64,000 bases of DNA, from contig JAHCID010000001.1 of assembly GCA_026129405.1 (NCBI GenBank), positions 62,001 to 126,000 of the forward strand. Direction: 5' to 3'. This stretch comes from a bacterium (GTDB lineage: Bacteria; Desulfobacterota; Binatia; DP-6). How positions within the stretch are numbered: position 1 is the stretch's first letter; each line of letters starts with the position of its first letter. This document shows positions 52,610 to 62,888 of the stretch, in pieces. Position numbers and translations under genes: made by a program. The notes below the pieces were generated by a model. That model did not search any database, had not been told where the DNA came from, and saw only the letters and a list, made by a program, of their open reading frames with translations.

Positions 52610-53821
52610 ATGAGCCAGGTCCTCGCGGGCATCCGGGTCGTCGAAGTCGCGCAGTGGTGGTTCGTACCGTCGGCGGGCGCCGTCCTCGCCGACTGGGGCG
52701 CCGACGTCATCAAGGTCGAGCATCCCGTCATGGGGGACCCGCAGCGCGGGCTCGTCACCTCCGGGTTCTTTCCCGACACCGGCGGGGTGAACTTCATGAT
52801 GGAGCAGTCGAACCGCGGGAAGCGCAGCGTCGGCATCGACATCGCCACCCCGGGCGGCCGCGACGCGCTCATGAAGCTGGTCGCCACCGCCGACGTCTTC
52901 CTCACCAACTTCCTGCCGCCGGCGCGCCGCCGCCTCGGCATCGACGTCGACGACGTCCGCGCGGTGAACCCGCGCATCGTCTACGTGCGCGGCCACGGCC
53001 AGGGCGCGCAGGGCCCCGACGCCGAGAAGGGCGGCTACGACGCGGCGTCGTTCTGGTCGCGCGGCGGCATCGGCCACGCGCTGACGCCGCCCGGCGCCGA
53101 GGCGCCGATCATGCAGCGCGCCGCCTTCGGCGACTCGGCCGGCGGCATGACCGTCGCCGGCGGCATCGCCGCCGCCCTCCTCCACCGCGAGCGCGGCGGG
53201 GCGCCGCCCGTGGTCGACGTCTCGCTGCTCGGCACGGCGATGTGGATCCTGGCGCCCGACATCGTCATGGCCAAGCTCACCGAGCAGGAGATGCCGAAGT
53301 TCCCGCGCACCGAGGCGCCGAACCCGATCGTCAACAGCTACGCGACGCAGGACGGCCGCTGGCTGTTCCTCTCCATGCTCCAGCCCGACAGATTCTGGGC
53401 CGACCTCTGCACCCACATCGGCCGCGACGACATGATCGCCGACGAGAGGTTCGCGAGCGGCATGGCCCGCTTCATGAACCGCCAGGAGTGCGTCGCCGAG
53501 CTGGCGAAGACGTTCGCCGCGAAGACGCTCGCCGAGTGGCGCGTACGCCTGGCCGACGTCGAAGGCGTGTGGGCGCCGATGCTGACGGCGAAGGAGATCG
53601 GCCAGGATGCGCAGGCGATCGCCAACGGCTACCTGCCCGAGGTCGACCGCGGCGACGGCACGCGCTTCACGCTGGTCGCCAATCCGGTGCAGTTCGACGA
53701 GCACCGGCCGACGCTCGCCCCGGCGCCGGACTGCGGGCAGCACACCGAGGAGGTGCTGCTGTCCCTGGGGCTGTCGTGGGAGGAGCTGGCGGCGCTGAAG
53801 GAGTCGGGCGCCATCTCGTGA
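52610..53821 (+). CDS. CaiB/BaiF family CoA transferase
   Basis: A 403-residue class III CoA transferase that would move CoA between acyl groups. IRVVEVAQWW opens it; ADWGADVIKVEHPVMGDP, NRGKRSVGIDI, FLTNFLPPARRRLGID and GQGAQGPDAEKGGYDAASFWSRGG follow, with the catalytic Asp expected in the GGYD segment. The C-terminal part holds LFLSMLQPDRFW and FAAKTLAEWRVRL. The acyl substrate is not readable; context (ETF, crotonase, thiolase) favours lipid or steroid acid catabolism. Confidence 0.85.
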   Translation: MSQVLAGIRVVEVAQWWFVPSAGAVLADWGADVIKVEHPVMGDPQRGLVTSGFFPDTGGVNFMMEQSNRGKRSVGIDIATPGGRDALMKLVATADVFLTNFLPPARRRLGIDVDDVRAVNPRIVYVRGHGQGAQGPDAEKGGYDAASFWSRGGIGHALTPPGAEAPIMQRAAFGDSAGGMTVAGGIAAALLHRERGGAPPVVDVSLLGTAMWILAPDIVMAKLTEQEMPKFPRTEAPNPIVNSYATQDGRWLFLSMLQPDRFWADLCTHIGRDDMIADERFASGMARFMNRQECVAELAKTFAAKTLAEWRVRLADVEGVWAPMLTAKEIGQDAQAIANGYLPEVDRGDGTRFTLVANPVQFDEHRPTLAPAPDCGQHTEEVLLSLGLSWEELAALKESGAIS

Positions 53822-53886
53822 TCGTGCGGGACAAGGCATCCGCAGCGGGTCGACGCGTCCGCCGGGCCGGCGTAGGGTCGCGGGCC

Positions 53887-54261
53887 ATGGGGATGACCCG
53901 TGTCGGCGTGAAGATCGCGCCGCTCGCGGCGCCGGATGAGACCGTCGAGCTGCCGATGCTCCTCGCACCGGTGCGATCTACACCGTCCTCCCCGAAGCCG
54001 TCTGGCAGGCGATGGGCCTCCAGCCCATGCGGCGGGAGGAGTTCGCGCTCGCCGACGGCACCGGGATCTCGCGGCAGCTGGGGCGAGTGCCGCTTCGAGA
54101 TCGCCGGACGAACGGCGGTCTCCCCGGCCGTGCTCGGCGAGGGCGACGACGCCCCGCTGCTCGGCATGGTCAGGCTCGAGACGCTCGGCCTCATGATCGA
54201 CCCGCTGAGCCGCCGCGTGCAGCCCATGCGCGTGCTGCCGCTGCGCGCGTGCGTCGCCTGA
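53887..54261 (+). pseudogene. Clan AA retropepsin-like aspartic protease with two compensating frameshifts
   Basis: The apparent 124-residue frame is wrong in the middle. A one-base loss at 53965/53966, at the Asp codon of the catalytic DTGA, moves the true reading to the frame with TGAIYTVLPEAVWQAMGL and FALADGTGISRQLG. An extra C at 54084 restores the original frame, which ends CRFEIAGRTAVSPAVLGE and LLGMVRLETLGLMIDP, typical of small bacterial retropepsin-like proteins. As written, the active-site Asp is lost. Either the gene is dead or two base-call errors occurred. Confidence 0.7.
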
Positions 54262-54268
54262 GCGAGCC

Positions 54269-55066
54269 TCAGCCCGGCAGGCGCAGCACCGCCATCTCGA
54301 ACGCGACCCCCGAGACGAGCAGCGCGTCGAGCGCGCCGCCGAGCGCTTCCGCCTCGGGCGTCAGCCGCGCGAGCAGCTCGGGCATCACCGCGTCGGGGAT
54401 GTCCCAGGTGTCCGAGTAGAGGCGGCGCGACAGCGCGTCGAGCGCCTCGCGGGCCGTCGTCGCCTCGCGCCAGCGCGCCAGCTCCGTCACCTCGGGCGCG
54501 ACGCCGAGTGCCCGTGCCGCGGCGTCGAAGCTCACCGCGGCGATCTCGTGCGGCGCTCGCCGCTCCGGCGCGCGGCCGAGCAGCTCGGCGACGATCTCCT
54601 TGCCGCGCCGATGGATCGTGCGGCGCGGGCTGTCGTCGTACCGCGTGTGGCCGCGGATGATGATGCCGCCGGGGCGCACCGCGGCGCGGGCGGCCGCGAG
54701 CGCCGCCGCCGCGTCCGGGACGAGGTGCAGCACGTGCACGAACAGCGCGGCGTCGAAGGTGGCGTCGTGGAAGGGCAGCTGCGACGCCAGCGCGATCGCC
54801 GCCGGCACCGTCGGATCGTGCGCGTGCAGGCGCGCCAGCATGGCGCGGCCGATGTCGATGCCGGCGACGCGTACGCCCGCGCGCCGCAGCGGAATGGCGA
54901 TGCGGCCCGTGCCGACGCCGACCTCGAGCACGCGCGGCGACTCCGCGACGGTGCGCACCGCCGCGGCGAGCCCGTCCGTCACCCGCACGGCCGCGTCGGC
55001 GGGCATCGCGCGGGTCGCGTCGTAGCAGTCGACGACGCGGTCGAACGACTTGAGCGCGCCGCTCAT
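54269..55066 (-). CDS. Class I SAM-dependent methyltransferase
   Basis: A 265-residue enzyme of the Methyltransf_11 type: FDRVVDCYDATRAMP at the N-terminus, RVLEVGVGTGRIAIPLRRAG as motif I, GIDIGRAMLARL as motif II and DAALFVHVLHLVPDAAAAL near motif IV. Substrate unknown. Its start overlaps the stop of the upstream carbonic anhydrase as ATGA. Confidence 0.8.
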   Translation of the reverse strand: MSGALKSFDRVVDCYDATRAMPADAAVRVTDGLAAAVRTVAESPRVLEVGVGTGRIAIPLRRAGVRVAGIDIGRAMLARLHAHDPTVPAAIALASQLPFHDATFDAALFVHVLHLVPDAAAALAAARAAVRPGGIIIRGHTRYDDSPRRTIHRRGKEIVAELLGRAPERRAPHEIAAVSFDAAARALGVAPEVTELARWREATTAREALDALSRRLYSDTWDIPDAVMPELLARLTPEAEALGGALDALLVSGVAFEMAVLRLPG

Positions 55067-55671
55067 CCCGCCTCGTCCCAGCCGTCCGTTCCGAGGCGGT
55101 GCAGGCGTCCCCCCGGCAGGTCGACCCACAGCCCGTGCAGCGACAGCGTGCCGGCCGCGAGCGCCTCGGCGACGAACGGGAAGGTTCGCAGGCGCTCGAT
55201 GGAGAGCGCGACGTTGGCGCGCTCGCACGCGGTGCAGCGTTCGGCGAGCGTGCCGTCGGGCAGCCCGCGGAGCGCGTCCTCCGCGATGTGCACCCAGCGG
55301 TCGAGGTAGAGCGTGGTGTCGAGCGGCCGTCCCTCGACCAGCGCGCGGATGCCGCCGCAGCCCGAGTGCCCGACGACGACGACGTGCCGCACCTTCAGCT
55401 GCGTCACCGCGAACTCGATCGCCGAGGAGACGCCGTGCAGCTTGGCGTCGGGCGCGTGCGGCGGCACGATGTTGGCGACGTTGCGGATCGTGAAGAGGTC
55501 GCCCGGCGCGGTGTCGAAGAGCAGCGCCAGGTCGACGCGCGAGTCGGAGCAGCCGATGGCGAGCATCGCGGGTTGCTGGCCGTGCTCGACGAGGTCGCGG
55601 AAGCGCGGCTCGGCCCAGTGCTTGGTGCGGAAGCGGGCGAACCCGCGGAGAAGGTCTTCGAAGCGCTGCAT
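55063..55671 (-). CDS. Beta-carbonic anhydrase
   Basis: A 202-residue zinc enzyme interconverting CO2 and bicarbonate. Zinc ligands are in AIGCSDSRVDL (Cys and the Asp-Arg dyad) and VVVGHSGCGGI (His and Cys). FTIRNVANIVPPH is the conserved strand between. Normal length and complete. In the operon it stands before the methyltransferase gene. Confidence 0.9.
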   Translation of the reverse strand: MQRFEDLLRGFARFRTKHWAEPRFRDLVEHGQQPAMLAIGCSDSRVDLALLFDTAPGDLFTIRNVANIVPPHAPDAKLHGVSSAIEFAVTQLKVRHVVVVGHSGCGGIRALVEGRPLDTTLYLDRWVHIAEDALRGLPDGTLAERCTACERANVALSIERLRTFPFVAEALAAGTLSLHGLWVDLPGGRLHRLGTDGWDEAG

Positions 55672-55718
55672 CGGCCCGAGTCTACCCCGAGCCGCGGGGG
55701 CAAGTCCCACCGTTTCGT

Positions 55719-57121
55719 TCAACGCCCGCGCCGCGCCCGCGCCTGCTCGAACGCCGCCAGCGCGCGCGCCCGGCCCTCGGCCAGATCGACGACCGGCGAC
55801 GGATAGTCGGGACAGAGGCCGCGGCGCTCGAGCGGCGGCAACGCCCACGGCGCGTGGACGCGCCCGCCCGCGACCCGCGACAGCTCCGGCACCCAGCGAC
55901 GCACGTAGGCGCCGTCGGGATCGAAGCGCTCGCCCTGGCGGGTGGGCGAGAAGATGCGGTGGAACGGCTGCGCGTCGGCGCCGGTGCCGGCGACCCACTG
56001 CCAGTTGCCGTCGTTCTGGGCGAGCTGGCCGTCGAGCAGCTCGGCCATGAAGTGCGCCTCGCCCAGGCGCCAGTCGAGGAGCAGGTGGCGCGTGAGGAAC
56101 GACGCCACGATCATACGCACGCGGTTGTGCATGAAGCCGGTCGCGGTCAGCTCGCGCATGCCGGCGTCGACGAGCGGGACGCCCGTCGTCCCCTCGCGCC
56201 AGCGGCGCAGCGCCGCCTCGTCGCGGCGCCAGCGGATCGCGAGCGGGCGCAGCGGCGTGTGGACGACGCCCGGCTCGGCGTGCAGGAGGTGGGCGAAGAA
56301 GTCGCGCCAGGCGAGCTCGCGCACCCACACGCGTACGCCGGCGGCGCGGGAGGGATCGCGCGCCGCCGCGGCGCGGGCGCGGCGCACCGCCTCGGCGCCG
56401 CCCAGCGTCCCCCAGCGCAGATGCGGCGAGAGGTGCGAGGTCGCATCCAGCGCCGGGAGGTCGCGCGCCGCGGGATAGGCCGCCACCTGGTGCGCGAGGA
56501 AGTCGGCGAGGCGCTGGCGCGCCGCCGCTTCACCGGCGGGCGGGAGCACGAACGCGGGGGCGGGCTCGGGCAGGTCGCGACCGACCCCACGGAGCGCCGC
56601 CGCGGGCACCCAGCGCGCCGGTGCCCGCACCGCCGCCGGCACGGGCAGCTCGGCCCAGGTGCGCGCGAACGCCGAGTAGACGCGATACGCGCCGCCGCTC
56701 CGCTGCGCACGGAGCCGGCCGGCTGCACGAGGGCGGCCTCCGCCGCGCGCACCGTGACGCCGTCGCGCTCGAGCGCGCGGGCGACGCGGCCTGCGCGCGC
56801 CCGCGCCGCCGGCTCGTGGCTCGCGGCATACGTCAGCACCGTCGCCCCGAGGCGCGCGGCGAGCGGCGGCAGCACGGCGGCGGGATCGCCCTCGAGCACG
56901 ACGAGACGCGTGCCGCGCGCCCGCAATGCGGCGTCCAGCGCGCGCAGCGTCGCGTGCAGGAAGGCGATCCGGCGGCGCGCGGCGGCGTGGCGCGCGAGCA
57001 CCGCCGGCACCAGCACGAAGGCGCCGGCGACCGCGCCCGCGGCGGCCGCCAGCGCGGGATTGTCGTCGAGCCGCAGATCGGAGGTGAACCAATGCAGCGA
57101 CACCGGATCGCCGGACGCCAT
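55719..57121 (-). pseudogene. phrB: Class I DNA photolyase, frameshifted
   Basis: The first about 140 residues (ATG at 57121, HWFTSDLRLDDNPAL, then VVLEGDPAAVLPPLA) and the rest (TWAELPVP to the end, with VRELAWRDFFAHLL, VDAGMRELTATGFMHNRVRM and NDGNWQWVAGTGADAQPFHRIF) lie in different frames. The break is near 56697-56706, in the linker around VRSGGAYRVYSAF; one base restores the frame. Family motifs for FAD and for the Trp electron chain are otherwise intact. Photolyase repairs cyclobutane dimers using blue light. An assembly slip in a GC run is as likely as real loss. Confidence 0.8.
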
Positions 57122-57205
57122 ACGGCGGTGGTCGGGCTTTGCCGCCGTCGATGCAAGGTCGGCGCGCCGTCGCACCGCCCGGCACGATCGTCTATCGTCC
57201 CGCCC

Positions 57206-58693
57206 GTGTCGGTCACGACCGTGTCCGGCGGGGCTCCCGCCGTGGTGCTCGGCGGCGGCGTCGCGGGCCTGGCGGCGGCGCGGCTCGTGGCCCGACACGT
57301 CTCCCGCGTCGTCGTGCTCGAGCGCGACGTGCGCAGCGACGCCGCCGAGCCCGAGCTCGCGTTCCGCGACTGGGAGCGCCCCGGCGTACCGCAGTTCCGG
57401 CACTCGCACGCCTTCCTCGCCCGCCTGCGCCTCGTCCTGCTGGCGCACATGCCCGAGGTGCTCGAGCGCCTGCGCGAGATCGGCGTGCGCGAGATCACGC
57501 TCGCCGAGACCGCACCGCCCGGCCTCCTCGTCACCCCCGACGCCGCCGACGAGGACGTCGTCCTGCTCGCCTGCCGGCGCTCGACCTTCGAGTGGGCGCT
57601 GCGCGAGAGCGTGCGCGCGCTGCCGAACGTCGAGCTGCGCGAAGGCATGTTCGCCGCCGGGCTGGTGGCGGTGCCCGGCCCGCAGGCGCGCCCGCGGATC
57701 ACCGGCGTACGCCTCGACGACGGCACCGTCGTGCCGGCGTCGTTCGTGGTCGACGCGCTCGGCCGCCGCTCGCCGGCGCCGGCGTGGCTGGCGTCGCTCG
57801 GCGCCGGCACGCCGCGCGAGCAGTCCACCGAGACCGGCATCTTCTACTACACGCGCTTCTACCGCCTGCGCCGCCACAAAGCGCCGCGCGGCACGACCGG
57901 CCTCGTCGCCGGCGACGCCGGCTGGGTGAAGCTGGCGATCTTCCCCGGCGACGCCGACACGTTCTCGATCACGGTCGGCACCCCGGTCGACGACGCGGCG
58001 CTGAAGCGCCTCGCCGACCCGGTCCAGTTCGAGCGTTTCGTCGCCGCCTTCCCGCAGCTGGCGCCGTGGCGCACCCGCGGCGTCTCGGAGCCGATCGGCG
58101 GTGACGCCGGCCCCGTGCGCGTCATGGGCCAGCTGAAGAACCGCATGCGCCACTTCGTCGACGACGGCGGCCCGCTCGCCGCCGGCCTCTTCGTCGTCGG
58201 CGACGCCGCCTACCACTCGAACCCGATCTACGGCCGCGGCTGCCCGAGCGCGATGGTGCAGGCGAGCCTCCTCGACGAGGTCCTCGGCCGCCACCCGCGC
58301 GACCTCGTCGCCGCCGCAGCCGGGCTGCACGCGCTGAGCGAGCAGCAGATCCGCCCGTTCTGGGAGGCCGCCGTCGCCTCCGACCGCCGCATGCGCGGCG
58401 AGACGGCGAGCCCGAACGGCGACACCGCCTTCCTCGCCGACCTCTCCGCCGCCGCGGTCAAGTTCGTCCTCGAGCGCGGCATCCTGCCGGCGACGCGCGT
58501 CGACCCGGTCGTCTTCCGCGGCCTGCTGCGCATCTTCCACATGCTCGACGGGCCGGAGGTGCTGCTGCGGGATCCGGAGATGCTGCTGCGGACGGTGCCG
58601 GTGCTGGCGCGGAGCGTGCTCGGGGTGGGGCCGGGGGGGGACTTCGAGTTCGTGCCGCGGGCTGCGGTGTTGGCGCGGTTGGATGCGGCGTGA
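57206..58693 (+). CDS. FAD-dependent oxidoreductase (PHBH-fold, halogenase/reductase-like)
   Basis: A 495-residue flavoprotein. VVLGGGVAGLAAARLVA is the FAD motif at the N-terminus, CRRSTFEWALRE a conserved segment of this group and LFVVGDAAYHSNPIYGRGCPSA the second FAD (GD) motif. It lacks the W-x-W-x-I of flavin halogenases and the geranylgeranyl reductase signature is imperfect, so the reaction is unassigned. GTG start, divergent from the photolyase gene by 84 bases. Confidence 0.8.
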   Translation: MSVTTVSGGAPAVVLGGGVAGLAAARLVARHVSRVVVLERDVRSDAAEPELAFRDWERPGVPQFRHSHAFLARLRLVLLAHMPEVLERLREIGVREITLAETAPPGLLVTPDAADEDVVLLACRRSTFEWALRESVRALPNVELREGMFAAGLVAVPGPQARPRITGVRLDDGTVVPASFVVDALGRRSPAPAWLASLGAGTPREQSTETGIFYYTRFYRLRRHKAPRGTTGLVAGDAGWVKLAIFPGDADTFSITVGTPVDDAALKRLADPVQFERFVAAFPQLAPWRTRGVSEPIGGDAGPVRVMGQLKNRMRHFVDDGGPLAAGLFVVGDAAYHSNPIYGRGCPSAMVQASLLDEVLGRHPRDLVAAAAGLHALSEQQIRPFWEAAVASDRRMRGETASPNGDTAFLADLSAAAVKFVLERGILPATRVDPVVFRGLLRIFHMLDGPEVLLRDPEMLLRTVPVLARSVLGVGPGGDFEFVPRAAVLARLDAA

Positions 58694-59258
58694 GGGGGGG
58701 CGGGTGCGGGGCCGGGGTGGGGGCAGGCGTGGGGCCGCCGCTTCCGCTCCGGCTGCGTTCCGGCCGCGGCGGCGTCGCCCAGACCGTAGCGGCGCGTTCC
58801 GGTAACGCAGAGTCGCTCCAGCGGCGACCCCACGCCCGCCCCACCGACCTCGCAACGGGCTCACGGCGCCTCCCCGTCGCTGGGGCGCGTGCGCGCCGAC
58901 CGTCGCGACGTCTCTCCCGCCCCTACGTCGCGCGCGCACGTCTTCCGGCGTCACGATGCGCGCGCAGCACCCCCGGTGGGGTTGCCGTCTCGAGATCGGA
59001 TCGGCGGTGGCGCCCGTGTTGCGGGCGTGCGGACGCAGTGCAGGTCGGGACCTCGGCGCAGCGGGCGGGGCGGGAGCACGACCGTCGGTGACGGGGTGGG
59101 GACGGCGGGGCGGCACGCGGAGCGCTCTCGGCTGCTCGCCCGCACCGACCGCCGCCCGAGCACGCGCCGCACGCGGGCGACAGGCGCCAAGCGCGGCGTG
59201 TCGCCCCCGCGACCCGCCCCCCGACCGAGGCGACGCGACCGCGCCGAGGCGAGGAACC
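58694..59258. other. Non-coding or unassigned stretch of about 565 bases
   Basis: Extremely GC-rich, with G-runs at its left end. All six frames are open over long distances, but none gives a recognisable or compositionally normal protein (mostly Arg, Ala and Pro). A short hairpin (GCGTT, loop, AACGC) is at 58794-58808. I see no gene, repeat array or RNA. Confidence 0.4.
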
Positions 59259-60014
59259 TCACGCCGCCCGCGCGGCGTACGCGACCCCCCGCGACACCAG
59301 CTCCTCGAAGAGCCGCAGCGGCCGCCGATCCGACAGCGCGTCCAGCTCCGGGTGCCACTGCACCGCGAGCACGAACGGATGCCGCTCGGACTCGACCGCT
59401 TCCACGACCCCGTCCTCGGCCCAGGCGACGGCGCGCAGGCCGCGGCCGAGGGTGCCGACGGCCTGGTGGTGGACGGACTGGACGGTGATGCGGTCCTCGC
59501 CGAAGAGGCGGCCGAGCCTGCTTTCGGCGTCGATGCGGACGCCGTGCTGGATGGGCTTCAGCTGCGGGGCGCGGTGGACGACCTGCTCGCCGAAGTGATC
59601 GGGGATGTGCGAGATCAGCGTGCCGCCGAGGGCGACGTTGAGGAGCTGCATGCCGCGGCAGACGCAGAGCACCGGCAGGCCGGGGCGCTGGAGCGCGGCG
59701 CGGGCCAGCGCCAGCTCGAAGCGGTCGCGCTCCGCGGAGATGCCGTAGTTGGCGTCGTGGTGGCCGCCGCCGTAGTGCGCGGGGTCGACGTCGCCGCCGC
59801 CGGGCAGGATGAGGCCGGCGATGGCGTCGAGCCCCTCCGGCACCTCGCACTCGACGGGCGGCAGGATGAGCGGGACGCCCCCTGCGAGCCGGACCACGTC
59901 CACGTACTCGCAGGGGACGGAGAAGGTCTGTCGCTCTCCCGCTCTGCCGTAGCTGGAGATGCCGATCAGCGGCCGCACGAGCTCGAACCTACCCGCCGGC
60001 CGCCTCGGTTCCAA
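59259..60014 (-). CDS. Class I glutamine amidotransferase-like gamma-glutamyl hydrolase (PuuD-like, peptidase C26)
   Basis: A 251-residue cytoplasmic hydrolase. GLILPGGGDVDPAHY, PVLCVCRGMQLLNVALGG with the catalytic Cys in VCRG, and VQWHPELD with the catalytic His-x-Glu are complete. The family removes gamma-glutamyl groups, for example from gamma-glutamyl-GABA in putrescine breakdown. It starts 18 bases after glnB on the same strand, so it is likely under the same nitrogen control. ATG at 60014; a later in-frame start near residue 15 is also possible. Confidence 0.85.
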   Translation of the reverse strand: MEPRRPAGRFELVRPLIGISSYGRAGERQTFSVPCEYVDVVRLAGGVPLILPPVECEVPEGLDAIAGLILPGGGDVDPAHYGGGHHDANYGISAERDRFELALARAALQRPGLPVLCVCRGMQLLNVALGGTLISHIPDHFGEQVVHRAPQLKPIQHGVRIDAESRLGRLFGEDRITVQSVHHQAVGTLGRGLRAVAWAEDGVVEAVESERHPFVLAVQWHPELDALSDRRPLRLFEELVSRGVAYAARAA

Positions 60015-60032
60015 TCGGGACGAACCCGCCCG

Positions 60033-61598
<1,566 letters not shown>

Positions 61599-61602
<4 letters not shown>

Positions 61603-62834
61603 GCCAGCGCTACGCCCGCAGCCGCGCCCTCATGGCGCGCGCGAAGCGCGTCGTCCCGTCCGGCATCTACGGCCACCAGTCGCCGCGCATGCTCGTCCCC
61701 GACGCCTACCCCGCGTTCTTCGCGCGCGGCGCGGGCGCACGCATCTGGGACGTCGACGGCAACGAGTACGTCGACCTCATGTGCTCGTACGGGCCGATCG
61801 TCCTCGGCCACAACCACCCGAAGGTCGACGAGGCGGCGCGCCGGCAGGCGGCGCAGGGCAGCTGCTTCAACGGACCCGGCGCTGCGTGGGTCGACCTGGC
61901 CGAGCGGCTGGTGGCGCTGTCGCCGTGGGCGGGCTTCGCCGTGTTCGCGAAGAACGGGTCCGACGTCTGCACCTGGGCCGTGCAGGTCGCGCGCGAGACC
62001 ACGGGCCGGCGCAAGGTGCTGGTCGCCGAGGGCGCGTACCACGGCACGCACGCATGGTGTGCGCCGATCCCGAGCGGCACGATGCCGGAGGATCGGGCCA
62101 ACGTCGTCAGGTTCCGCTGGAACGACCTCGCCGACGTCGACCGCGCGCTCGCCGCCGCGGACGGCGACGTCGCCGCGATCATGGTCACCCCGTTCCGCCA
62201 CGACGCCTTCCACGACCAGGAGCTGCCCGTCCCCGGCTTCTTCGACGGCCTGCGGAGCCGCTGCGACGCGCTCGGCGCCGTCCTGATCCTCGACGACGTG
62301 CGTGCCGGCTTCCGCCTGCACCTCGGCGACTCGGGCCAGGCCATGGGCCTGCGGCCCGACGTCGCCTGCTACTGCAAGGCGCTCGGCAACGGCTACCCGA
62401 TCGCCGCCGCCGTGGGCGCCGACGCCCTCCGCCCCGCGGCGCAGCGGGTGTTCTTCACCGGCTCGTACTGGTTCAGCGCGGTCGAGATGGCCGCCGCCCT
62501 CGCCTGCCTGGCCGAGATCGAGGCGAGCGACGCCATCGCCCGCATGGCCGCGATGGGCACCCGCCTGCGTGACGGCCTCGCCCGCCAGGCCGCGGCGCAT
62601 GGGCTGGCGATCACCCAGACCGGGCCGCCGCAGCTGCCCTTCCTCACCTTCGACGCCGACGCGGGCAGCTTCGAGCGCAGCCGGCGCTTCGCGGCCGCCT
62701 GCGCCCTCGGCGGCGTCTATCTGCATCCGCATCACAACTGGTTCGTGTCGGCCGCGTTCGGCGACGCGGAGCTCGCGCGCACGCTCGAGGTCACCGAGGA
62801 GGCGTTCGCCGCGATCGCGCGCGACCCCGCGTAG
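61599..62834 (+). CDS. Class III PLP-dependent aminotransferase (GSA aminomutase-like)
   Basis: A 411-residue PLP enzyme. VDGNEYVDLMCSYGPIVLGHNHP, the cofactor-binding FAKNGSDVCTWAVQVAR, LILDDVRAGFRLH with the pyridine-binding Asp, and the Schiff-base Lys in YCKALGNGYPIAA are all visible. Overall it resembles glutamate-1-semialdehyde aminomutase but lacks the exact HemL signature, so it is probably a transaminase of an amino acid or amine. It is coupled to the alpha/beta hydrolase gene. Confidence 0.85.
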
Positions 62835-62888
62835 CCCGCGCCGTCAGGTTCGCGCGCGCCCCGGACGGATGGTACTCCTCCCCCGGGC

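Noticed and set aside
58694-59258. Possible genes or repeat region in the gap
   Set aside because: No frame has a plausible composition, start or homology, and no periodic repeat is seen.
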